A stretch of 32,142 nucleotides of DNA from a virus. The notes below the pieces were generated by a model. That model was not told the DNA's origin and made no database searches. It worked only from the letters and a program-made list of their open reading frames with translations. Made by a program: the position numbers and the translations under genes. The stretch is taken from IMG/VR virus record IMGVR_UViG_3300028025_001880, positions 1-32,142 of that record; one strand, 5' to 3'. Below, piece by piece: positions 1 to 5,751 of the stretch. How positions within the stretch are numbered: position 1 is the first letter of the stretch; the number at the start of each line of letters is the position of its first letter.

Positions 1-400
1 ATCCTACTCTGTTCACTAAATTACAAGCGTCAAATAGAGCTAATCTATATTTATATTTAAGCTGATTAAACGTTAAGTCTAAATACATTCTATTAAGTTC
101 TCTAATGCTTAAACGTTCCGGAAAGTTTCGCAGCGATAATAATTCTCTGTTGTCCTTATCTAGTTTTAACAATGTGAATATCACAAGCTCATAGATTGAC
201 AGCTGCTTAGGTGTTGCTTTTAGGTTCTTATTTTTCTTATCATGATAGCCCCAGTCCTTACTATCATAATGGACTGTTCCTATTATCTTAAACATGGAAG
301 GCGATCTATTGTTCTTAACTCCTGGTATTATCTTCTCAACAAATGATGATGTCTTTAAGTAATTATCAAATTCTTCTATTGTTATTGGAGTATCAATCAT
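1..400 (-). CDS. Partial protein in small-terminase position (C-terminus off window)
   Basis: The reverse strand is open from an ATG at 400 to the window edge, giving 133 codons; the C-terminus lies beyond position 1. The product begins MIDTPITIEEFDNYL and is mixed charged, with a helical stretch near its visible end (about residues 65-133). I do not recognise the family with certainty. If the genome is circular, the next genes downstream would be the missing large terminase and then the portal cut at the other edge, which is the usual place of a small terminase subunit. The size and helical, possibly HTH-like C-terminal part are compatible with that. No good Shine-Dalgarno precedes the ATG; a TTG four codons upstream is the only in-frame alternative. 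The assignment to terminase is positional inference. Confidence 0.6.
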   Translation of the reverse strand, partial: MIDTPITIEEFDNYLKTSSFVEKIIPGVKNNRSPSMFKIIGTVHYDSKDWGYHDKKNKNLKATPKQLSIYELVIFTLLKLDKDNRELLSLRNFPERLSIRELNRMYLDLTFNQLKYKYRLALFDACNLVNRVG

Positions 401-546
401 TTTTTGGCGCAACGTTTCCCTTGTGTCATGGCTAAATAGTACCTACCATATCTTGATATAAATACAATTGGTCTTGCAGTTATCCCCCCTTTTAATAAAT
501 AAACAATAATCTCAGGAGTGCTAGCTATGCTTTAGTCTGATTGCCT

Positions 547-585
547 TAAGCTTATATAAGCTTATATGCTTATATATGCTTATAT
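547..585. repeat. Iteron-like GCTTATAT repeats with 18-bp palindrome
   Basis: Four copies of GCTTATAT start at 550, 560, 568 and 578. The first two lie within a perfect 18-bp palindrome, TAAGCTTATATAAGCTTA (547-564). The block sits in the 286-bp gap between the winged-helix gene and the partial leftward gene at 1-400. Short direct repeats in a very AT-rich gap beside DnaA-like and wHTH genes are what a phage origin or late control region looks like, but no replication evidence is available. Confidence 0.6.
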
Positions 586-609
586 ACTTAAATATACTAA
601 TAAGATTAT

Positions 610-638
610 ATATAGGTATATATATATAGGTATATATA
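610..638. repeat. 14-bp tandem AT-rich repeat
   Basis: Two tandem copies of ATATAGGTATATAT (610-623 and 624-637) lie between the iteron-like block and the paired palindromes. Apart from the GG dinucleotides the stretch is pure A/T, so it should melt easily and could serve as an unwinding element or promoter spacer. The function is inferred. Confidence 0.6.
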
Positions 639-640
639 AT

Positions 641-677
641 GTCCAAATTTTGGACTACCCCTGTTCAAATTTTGAAC
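641..677. promoter_or_regulatory. Pair of 15-bp palindromic operator-like sites
   Basis: GTCCAAATTTTGGAC (641-655) and GTTCAAATTTTGAAC (663-677) are two odd-length palindromes sharing the core CAAATTTTG. Their centres (648 and 670) are 22 bp apart, about two helical turns, so two dimers would sit on the same DNA face. They lie just 3' of the winged-helix gene and upstream of the leftward gene at 1-400, so a phage-encoded regulator probably acts here. The winged-helix protein at 687-1082 and the LexA-type protein at 6048-6344 are the candidates. Confidence 0.65.
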
Positions 678-686
678 ATACCCCCC

Positions 687-1082
687 CTAAAGAATACTGA
701 TTATATTATCTGTTTTAGATGTGTGCTTCTTAGTAGATTTCTTTTTAATACCTACCTTTATAAACTTACGGAACTCATTATTACGCTTAATAGACTCCTG
801 GCGTTTTGATTTATCCAATGTGTAAGTTGATGTCTGCTCTAGATGGGTCTTAAATCTTGCAACGTACCCCAAATTTTGCAAGCGATCCAAATACTTGATG
901 ATTGTACCCCTAGACTTGATCCCTGTGCGTTCTTGTAGGTATTTAAGCGATACTCTAATACCTCTTGGAGCATGCTCAAACGACTTTAAGATAACGTAGA
1001 TAATCTTCTCATGGGAATTGAGTTCAAACGAATCTAATATATCTTTAGTTATCTTTTCAAATTTAATTGTTTCCGGTTTCAT
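687..1082 (-). CDS. Winged-helix DNA-binding protein (HTH_36-like)
   Basis: This is a 131-residue protein. Residues about 20-80 have the pattern of the HTH_36 / replication-initiator winged helix: a helix after LNSHEKIIYVILKSF, then LKYLQERTGIKSRGTIIKYL as the helix-turn-helix, then LQNLGYVARF as the wing. The C-terminal third is very lysine-rich (KVGIKKKSTKKHTSK), fitting non-specific DNA contact. The ATG overlaps the stop of the DnaA-like gene by 4 nt, so translation is probably coupled. The stop lies 10 bp from the paired palindromes at 641-677, which it may bind. Family members often act as phage or plasmid replication initiators or as regulators, and the sequence alone does not decide which. 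Confidence 0.8.
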   Translation of the reverse strand: MKPETIKFEKITKDILDSFELNSHEKIIYVILKSFEHAPRGIRVSLKYLQERTGIKSRGTIIKYLDRLQNLGYVARFKTHLEQTSTYTLDKSKRQESIKRNNEFRKFIKVGIKKKSTKKHTSKTDNIISIL

Positions 1083-1594
1083 TTCTGTACTTTAAAATCT
1101 GCTTCTAGTTCTAATTTTAATTTACTAAAACTATTCCATATTTCAAAGTAAGGAAACCACAGTCCATTTTTTTGGGCTTTGCAACTGATATGATGAATGA
1201 TTGTAGTGTGGTCTCTGCCTGCCAAAATTTCTCCAATGTTATGCAACGAATAAGGAGTTAGTTCTTTTAATAAATTTATAGCAACACTTCTTGCAATAAC
1301 TAAATGCCTATCCCTTTTCTCTGACAACATTAAATTAATATCAACCCCAAAATGACTAGCAGTTCTGTAAATAATAGCATCTATGATTGGACTAACTTTT
1401 GTTATCTTAACATTGCGCTTTCTTGAAAACTCCATAGCTTTGTAATTGCCAATGTGCTGCAATGCCAAACGATAACCTGTTTTAAATCCGGCTTTAAAAA
1501 AAGCTGAGTCAGATGCATTTACTTTCTGAAACATGGTTGGTTGAATTAAACTTCTAACTTCTCTACGCCATTCGTTTTGTGGTTTTGGTCTCAT
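1079..1594 (-). CDS. Stand-alone DnaA domain IV-type DNA-binding protein
   Basis: This 171-residue protein carries the DnaA DNA-binding domain: residues about 68-140 include a helix-rich segment (YRTASHFGVDINLMLSEKRD) and the signature GRDHTTIIH (126-134), close to the DnaA consensus GGRDHTTVLHA. There is no Walker A or B motif and no AAA+ domain, and the N-terminal 65 residues are basic and unrecognised. It should bind DnaA-box-like DNA without ATP-driven oligomerisation. It could recruit or titrate host replication factors, or repress transcription. It sits between the methyltransferase (4-nt gap) and the winged-helix gene (4-nt overlap), next to an iteron-like region. The domain call is firm and the role is inference. 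Confidence 0.88.
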   Translation of the reverse strand: MRPKPQNEWRREVRSLIQPTMFQKVNASDSAFFKAGFKTGYRLALQHIGNYKAMEFSRKRNVKITKVSPIIDAIIYRTASHFGVDINLMLSEKRDRHLVIARSVAINLLKELTPYSLHNIGEILAGRDHTTIIHHISCKAQKNGLWFPYFEIWNSFSKLKLELEADFKVQK

Positions 1595-1598
1595 TGTT

Positions 1599-2156
1599 TT
1601 ATATCCATTCTATAGTTGGTTGACCGGAGAAATTAACATCATAAACAAACCACCCAAAAGCCATAAGTCCACCGGCTAAACTATCGCTTCCAGGTTTTTT
1701 AAAAGCTACTCTTTTTGTAAAGATAAAAACTGTCTGTAATTTTTTCTGGTCAAATATTAATTTCTTTCTTCTGATACCCTCTAAATAAGTTATCTTAGAA
1801 AGCATAACCACTTTGTGTCTTGCAAGCTGCAACGCATGAACTGTAAATTCTGTTGCTAATTTAAAAGGTGGGTTAGTAATAATGTTATCGTACATTTCTG
1901 TTGTCTCTAAAAAATTAACGCCTGTCTTGCCATAACCTCTATCAAATAAATCAGATGAGATTACTTCATAACCATTAGCAATTAAAACCTTAGACATAGC
2001 ACCGTCTCCGCAAGCAGGTTCTAAAACATTTCCTGTAAATTTTTGTCTATCTAATAGAACTTGTGTTGCTGCAGAAGGAGTTGGATAAAAGTCATCTTTC
2101 TCCCTGTCATCATTAGTATTGAAGCCAACATATCTTAATGCAGATTCTTTCTTCAT
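1599..2156 (-). CDS. Orphan adenine-specific DNA methyltransferase
   Basis: This 185-residue class I methyltransferase shows the S-adenosylmethionine loop EPACGDG (residues 46-52), an acidic residue after strand 2 (D69) and the catalytic motif IV NPPF (95-98), preceded by the DFYPTP segment (22-27) common in phage N6-adenine methyltransferases. No restriction endonuclease partner is adjacent, so it is probably an orphan enzyme that protects phage DNA from host restriction or marks replication and packaging sites. At 185 residues it is small, with little room for a target-recognition domain. Its ATG overlaps the stop of the upstream Cys-rich micro-gene (ATGA). Confidence 0.88.
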   Translation of the reverse strand: MKKESALRYVGFNTNDDREKDDFYPTPSAATQVLLDRQKFTGNVLEPACGDGAMSKVLIANGYEVISSDLFDRGYGKTGVNFLETTEMYDNIITNPPFKLATEFTVHALQLARHKVVMLSKITYLEGIRRKKLIFDQKKLQTVFIFTKRVAFKKPGSDSLAGGLMAFGWFVYDVNFSGQPTIEWI

Positions 2157-2317
2157 ATTTTTTTCTTCATGTATAAATCTTGATTTTTATGTTTCTGCTT
2201 TCTTATCACAGCTTCCTTTAAACATCTTATACAATAATCCTTGCCATCAAATTCAACCTCTGCCTGGAACACACAATCACAGCAAAGTGGGAACTCATTG
2301 TTTTTGTTTTCCATCAT
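2153..2317 (-). CDS. Small four-cysteine zinc-ribbon-like protein
   Basis: This 54-codon ORF starts ATGATG at 2317. It has two cysteine pairs, CCDC near residue 12 and CIRC near residue 29, spaced as in a treble-clef or zinc-ribbon knuckle, and a lysine-rich C-terminus. It overlaps the upstream gene by 4 nt (ATGA) and the methyltransferase start by 4 nt (ATGA), so it fills its slot exactly. A DNA- or protein-binding role beside the methyltransferase is plausible. No family is recognised. Confidence 0.75.
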   Translation of the reverse strand: MMENKNNEFPLCCDCVFQAEVEFDGKDYCIRCLKEAVIRKQKHKNQDLYMKKKI

Positions 2318-2559
2318 TTTAAATACTCACTAATAATTTCAGAAGATAATAGTTTAATAATCTTTCTGTACTCTTCTGTGTCTAGTAAATCATAAACAGC
2401 TAAACGCTGTATTAAAGTTAACTCATCTACTTTAAATTTAAAAACTTCTAAAGTAATCAGCTTCTGTCTTAATGCTTTAGTAGCAACAGGATCAATCCTT
2501 GCCATGTCTAATGCTTCGTTAAGTGTCATCTTAAACGGTTTTTCTTGTTTCGCAGGCAT
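2314..2559 (-). CDS. Conserved-looking small helical hypothetical protein
   Basis: This 81-residue protein begins MPAKQEKPFKMTLNEALDMA and is predicted to be largely helical, with leucine-rich segments at residues 45-80 and no cysteines. I recognise no family. It overlaps the upstream gene (2531-2743) by 29 nt and the downstream Cys-rich gene by 4 nt, within a compact chain of small leftward early genes. Such genes in phages are often host-takeover factors, which is inference here. Confidence 0.6.
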   Translation of the reverse strand: MPAKQEKPFKMTLNEALDMARIDPVATKALRQKLITLEVFKFKVDELTLIQRLAVYDLLDTEEYRKIIKLLSSEIISEYLK

Positions 2560-2743
2560 ATAATAATACTTCTTGGTTTCTAAAAAATGTTCCTATCTGT
2601 TTTCTACCCTTATAGTTCCTAATGTTTTTTGAATAAGTTAATTTGTTAAACACTCTATCGCATTGATAAGCAGATTTTTCATTGTAAAAATCAAAAGTAA
2701 CAATGCTACCGTTCATCAATAGAATTGTTAAAACTAATTTCAT
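2531..2743 (-). CDS. Small hypothetical protein with hydrophobic N-terminus
   Basis: This 70-residue protein starts MKLVLTILLMNGSIVTFDFY. The first 12 residues are hydrophobic enough for a weak signal or anchor, and two cysteines (near residues 27 and 63) could pair if the protein were exported. The central part is basic (KNIRNYKGRKQ). Its ATG overlaps the stop of the upstream TM micro-gene by 4 nt (ATGA). No family is recognised. Confidence 0.55.
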   Translation of the reverse strand: MKLVLTILLMNGSIVTFDFYNEKSAYQCDRVFNKLTYSKNIRNYKGRKQIGTFFRNQEVLLYACETRKTV

Positions 2744-2907
2744 ATTAGTACAAAGATAATAACCAATACAAAGACAACACCAATAAACTTAACTCTAATT
2801 TTATTTAATCGTTTATCTTCTGCCGATTGTTTTTTTTCTAATTCTTTTTGCATACTAAAATCCTTAATAATCTTATGCTGCATTTTATAGTAATAATTTA
2901 TGTCCAT
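2740..2907 (-). CDS. Small membrane protein with C-terminal TM segment
   Basis: This 55-residue ORF starts at an ATG at 2907. The N-terminal 40 residues are charged and helical (KELEKKQSAEDKRLNK), and the last 15 residues, FIGVVFVLVIIFVLI, form a clear membrane anchor ending at the C-terminus, so the soluble part is probably cytoplasmic. The stop TGA overlaps the next start by 4 nt. The gene fills the gap exactly between 2743 and 2910, which supports translation. The role is unknown; tail-anchored phage micro-proteins can modify host membranes. Confidence 0.65.
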   Translation of the reverse strand: MDINYYYKMQHKIIKDFSMQKELEKKQSAEDKRLNKIRVKFIGVVFVLVIIFVLI

Positions 2908-2909
2908 GA

Positions 2910-2984
2910 TTATAAGAATATTGCAATAGATAAGCAGACAGAAATGATAAAAGCAAATAATATTATTTTTTTTGTTTCGCTCAT
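2910..2984 (-). CDS. 24-residue single-TM micro-protein
   Basis: The ORF reads MSETKKIILFAFIISVCLSI and ends AIFL, almost entirely one membrane span after a short polar head. Its ATG overlaps the stop of the 2981-3238 gene by 4 nt (ATGA), and its stop lies two bases before the next ATG, the same coupling as its neighbours. That spacing is the main support for such a short gene. Confidence 0.5.
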   Translation of the reverse strand: MSETKKIILFAFIISVCLSIAIFL

Positions 2985-3238
2985 ATTACTGTAATTGATT
3001 TGATACAACCTGCAGGAATAGCCACAACATCTGCAAAGTCTATTGAATGATCCTTATTGTAAGACCAGGAACTAAATATCTTTACTGTGTTTCTAGTCTT
3101 AGAAAACATAAAGCCAACAGAAACGCACTCAGCTAAAGTGTGATTTAAAACTTCTGCTTCTGTTAACCAAGCGCCATCAGCATTACAAATATCCATCCAA
3201 ACAATCTCTACTCTTTGGTAATTAAATTTATTATCCAT
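2981..3238 (-). CDS. Small acidic hypothetical protein
   Basis: This 85-residue protein contains QRVEIVWMDICNADGAWLTE near its N-terminus and a beta-rich C-terminal half ending AIPAGCIKSITVI. The pattern of tryptophans and alternating hydrophobics suggests a small SH3- or beta-barrel-like fold of the kind common in phage early proteins. The ATG overlaps the end of the upstream nuclease-like gene by 8 nt. No specific family is recognised. Confidence 0.6.
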   Translation of the reverse strand: MDNKFNYQRVEIVWMDICNADGAWLTEAEVLNHTLAECVSVGFMFSKTRNTVKIFSSWSYNKDHSIDFADVVAIPAGCIKSITVI

Positions 3239-3728
3239 TAAATATACTCTCTATTGAAATTAAATCTGTTAGTGGAACTGAATAAACCTTTGGTCTATTT
3301 TCATATCCAAAATTAGTTAAGTATTCTGGCTTGCCTAAAGCATCACTTGAATTGATATAACCTATCACTTCAAATATTGGACAGCGATCAATGACTAATA
3401 TGTATATTTCATTCGCCGAACTATCTTGTCTTATGATTAAGAAGTTTTCACTCTTAGGAACTTGGCAACGAACCTGTACTCTTTGATTTCTAAAATATAA
3501 ATCAGCGCCTTTAAAATTATTTACATGGTGGTTGAAATGTACCTTTAAACATTTTGCAACAGCAAGTTCAGCTAACGTACCTGATAAAGACTTTGCAACC
3601 TTGTCATTAAAGTTACCAAAGTAACCATGACCCCAATTAATATTCTGTCTCATGCTTTCAGTAATGCGCATCAACGCTGTACATCCTGATGTATAAATTT
3701 CGTATTCGTCTAATTTAATTTGAATCAT
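3231..3728 (-). CDS. PD-(D/E)XK nuclease-like protein
   Basis: This 165-residue protein has the layout of small phage PD-(D/E)XK nucleases: GTLAEL (residues 50-55, with E54), GADLYF (D76) and a following strand with VQVRC (84-88), where the usual E-x-K is Q-V-R, then an IIR strand. The variant last motif leaves catalytic activity uncertain, and the protein may be a DNA-binding or inactive homologue. It is the first gene of the leftward early unit, transcribed from the divergent region at 3729-3902, and has no clear Shine-Dalgarno. Confidence 0.65.
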   Translation of the reverse strand: MIQIKLDEYEIYTSGCTALMRITESMRQNINWGHGYFGNFNDKVAKSLSGTLAELAVAKCLKVHFNHHVNNFKGADLYFRNQRVQVRCQVPKSENFLIIRQDSSANEIYILVIDRCPIFEVIGYINSSDALGKPEYLTNFGYENRPKVYSVPLTDLISIESIFNG

Positions 3729-3902
3729 TGTGATTCGTTTTACTAATTTGATTTGTTTTAACTGTCAATAATTTATCAACACAAACAATTAAATATTAAA
3801 TAAACAATTATATCTCATTGAATTATATATGTTATTTTTTATGAATAAATTAATTGATTATAGTATTGCAATAAACTGTAAATAGTTATACTGATTCGTT
3901 AC
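3729..3902. promoter_or_regulatory. Divergent promoter and operator region
   Basis: The gap separates the leftward unit (start 3728) from the rightward unit (start 3903). TGATTCGTT occurs at 3731-3739 and 3892-3900, close to both starts. AAACAATTA repeats at 3783-3791 and 3802-3810, with inverted TTGTTT near 3753. A leftward TTGACA-type -35 lies at 3768-3763. A rightward TATACT -10-like hexamer lies at 3887-3892, only about 10 bp before the ATG at 3903. Neither flanking gene has a Shine-Dalgarno, so leaderless or very short-leader mRNAs are possible. A DnaA-box-like TTATCAACA (one mismatch to TTATCCACA) is at 3773-3781. Confidence 0.55.
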
Positions 3903-4796
3903 ATGAACGATTTAAGAATTACTGACCCAGCTTATAAAGCATTTGGTTTAGAGTATGCTAGCGTCTCACAAAATAAATTACCTGAAGATAAAAGATTTTT
4001 TAATTACATAGTTCTTACACCACAAGAAAGAATGAACATGCCTAAGCGTTCTCATTTTACTATGGGTAACATTGTTCATAACGCAGTACAAAAAATTCTC
4101 TGCAAAAAAGAAACACTAAAAGATGTTATCTTTGATAAAGAGAAATCATTATTCAAATCATTAAGAGCAGAAAAACCAATAGACGAAAAAGATAAAGCCA
4201 AAAGATATTACATGGCTAAAAATTTTAAATTAACATTAAAGCAATTTCAAACAGCAATAGAAAGTCTGCCAAAACAAGATTGGAATTTTGAAACTGAGTA
4301 TGCAACTTGGATAGATGGAATAGGAACTTACTTTAAAATGTTTATAGATTTAGAGGGGCAAGATTATATTGTAGATTTAAAAAATATATTTGGTTCAGTA
4401 ATTAAAACTAAAAAAGGTTATTCATATACTAAGAGAGCAGTACCTCAACAACCATTCCATTCTGATTGTATGCAAATGGCAGCTTACTCATACGCAACAG
4501 GCGGTAAGAAACCTGTGCTTATTTATGCTAATCATTTTGAACATAAAGTATTTACTGAAAACAATTGTGATGATTTAAAACCTGAGAACTTAAAACATTT
4601 CTTAGATGAGTTGGTTATGTACCAACAAATATGGGAACAGAAATTAAAGATGGCTAATGGAGATCCTTATGCTTTGGCAAGACTTATTAAACCAGATTTT
4701 TCAGACATAAGAAAAAAACAAGACTTCTTTTGGAACGATGTGCCTGAAGAATATATAACTAGATTTTTAAATTATTATAAAAATGAGAAACGATAG
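3903..4796 (+). CDS. RecB/Cas4-like PD-(D/E)XK exonuclease
   Basis: This 297-residue protein has the ordered motifs of RecB/Cas4-type exonucleases: GNIVH (residues 55-59, Gly and His), acidic E130/E132 before the core, D149 in MFIDL, the DLK catalytic motif (158-160) and QMAAY (191-195), the downstream Gln-x-x-x-Tyr motif of exonucleases that resect duplex ends. It is the first gene of the rightward early unit and is followed by a single-strand annealing protein, the classic two-component recombination pair (as in lambda Red). It should make 3' single-strand tails for annealing. No Shine-Dalgarno is seen before the ATG. Confidence 0.85.
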   Translation: MNDLRITDPAYKAFGLEYASVSQNKLPEDKRFFNYIVLTPQERMNMPKRSHFTMGNIVHNAVQKILCKKETLKDVIFDKEKSLFKSLRAEKPIDEKDKAKRYYMAKNFKLTLKQFQTAIESLPKQDWNFETEYATWIDGIGTYFKMFIDLEGQDYIVDLKNIFGSVIKTKKGYSYTKRAVPQQPFHSDCMQMAAYSYATGGKKPVLIYANHFEHKVFTENNCDDLKPENLKHFLDELVMYQQIWEQKLKMANGDPYALARLIKPDFSDIRKKQDFFWNDVPEEYITRFLNYYKNEKR

Positions 4797-4869
4797 ATTT
4801 GAAATGTTTATTATTGCTATGCTTGCATTAGTTGCAGTTGAAACAATAAGACATTTATTTGGGATATGA
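4783..4869 (+). CDS. 28-residue TM micro-protein at the exonuclease-annealase junction
   Basis: The ORF starts ATGAGA at 4783, inside the last codons of the exonuclease gene, and ends at 4869. The product is MRNDRFEMFIIAMLALVAVE followed by TIRHLFGI, with one hydrophobic helix at residues 8-20. It fills the gap before the annealing protein. The evidence is position and a good membrane-type composition only. Confidence 0.4.
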   Translation: MRNDRFEMFIIAMLALVAVETIRHLFGI

Positions 4870-4898
4870 AAACAATTAACAATAACAAAGGAGAAAAG

Positions 4899-5537
4899 AT
4901 GGAGAGTATAAACCTGATAGATGCTATCAAAGAATTTAGTGAAAATACTAAAGACAGTTTCATTAATATTCAAGGTAGAAAATATCTTAAAGTAGTTGAT
5001 AGACTAAACTTTGTAAGACAAAAGTTTGGTGAGAGACTATGCGTTAAGACAACAACAACATACCCAGATGGTATGGCAATGTTTCAAACTGAAATATTTT
5101 TAGATGGAAAGTTAATAGGAACTGGACATTCTAAACAGACAGTAAAGAAAGATAAAGAATTTGAGAAGATAGAATCAGTATCTATTGGAAGAGCTTTAGG
5201 TATAGCAGGGTTCGCAGGTTCAGAGCTAGCAACCTTTGAAGAGATGAATGATTTTGTTAAATCAAATCCAGTACAGAATTTTAGTAATACTTATGTTCAA
5301 TCTAAGTCTCAATCTACAGATGACGCTAGAGACGACATCATTACTAAGATACAAGATGCAGAAAAGTTTTCAACAACACCTGGAATATTAGAAAAGAACT
5401 TGCAACAAATTTGGTCGCAGTATTCTGAGAAGCTAGGTTTTATGCAAGTTGAAGATCAAGACTTCTACAACACAATACTACAAGCTAGAAAAAAAGCAGA
5501 GCAAACAGTAAGAACAAGGAGTAACAATGGCAGATAA
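4899..5537 (+). CDS. Single-strand annealing protein (Rad52/ERF-type)
   Basis: This 212-residue protein carries SIGRALGIAGF (residues 95-105 from this start), matching the ETSAIGRAL-type helix typical of phage ERF/Rad52-like annealing proteins, preceded by a beta-rich core (TTTTYPDGMAMFQTEIFLDG) and a GTGHSKQ segment. I chose the ATG at 4899 because AAAGGAG lies 5 bases upstream; the longer ORF from 4866 has no ribosome site. It should anneal the single strands left by the adjacent exonuclease, supporting recombination-dependent replication, repair and concatemer formation. The C-terminal third is polar and variable, as in the family. Confidence 0.82.
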   Translation: MESINLIDAIKEFSENTKDSFINIQGRKYLKVVDRLNFVRQKFGERLCVKTTTTYPDGMAMFQTEIFLDGKLIGTGHSKQTVKKDKEFEKIESVSIGRALGIAGFAGSELATFEEMNDFVKSNPVQNFSNTYVQSKSQSTDDARDDIITKIQDAEKFSTTPGILEKNLQQIWSQYSEKLGFMQVEDQDFYNTILQARKKAEQTVRTRSNNGR

Positions 5538-5748
5538 TAAATATGATAATACGCTTTCTCTATGGAAAAATGCAAAGCGTAGAGAAGGGAAACAAGACCC
5601 ACAATATACAGGTAGCGGAATGATTGATGGAAAGAAATGGTCTATCTCTGGTTGGATTAATACAGCTAAAAAGAATGAGAAAGCACCGGATATTTCTATT
5701 AAAGTAAATCCGTTTAAAGAGTCAACAAAAGATAAAATGCCGTTTTAA
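5527..5748 (+). CDS. Small SSB-like protein
   Basis: This 73-residue protein has the pattern of very small phage single-strand-binding-like or DUF736-like proteins: YTGSGMIDGKKWSISGWINT forms a beta-hairpin with aromatic residues, followed by DISIKVNPFKE and a C-terminal KMPF. The Pro-Phe ending recalls the DDDIPF tip by which SSBs recruit partners. AAGGAG lies 5 nt before the ATG, inside the end of the annealing protein gene (11-nt overlap), so the two are probably co-expressed. The assignment rests on pattern and context. Confidence 0.6.
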   Translation: MADNKYDNTLSLWKNAKRREGKQDPQYTGSGMIDGKKWSISGWINTAKKNEKAPDISIKVNPFKESTKDKMPF

Positions 5749-5751
5749 TCT

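Noticed and set aside
397-429. Ten-codon leader-like ORF (MTQGKRCAKK) ending in an ATGA overlap with the leftward gene at 400
   Set aside because: Too short to support from sequence alone and without a ribosome site; the overlap could be chance.
480-490. C runs near 484 and 681 as possible recombination or packaging marks
   Set aside because: Two homopolymer runs alone do not define a site; no longer shared sequence surrounds them.
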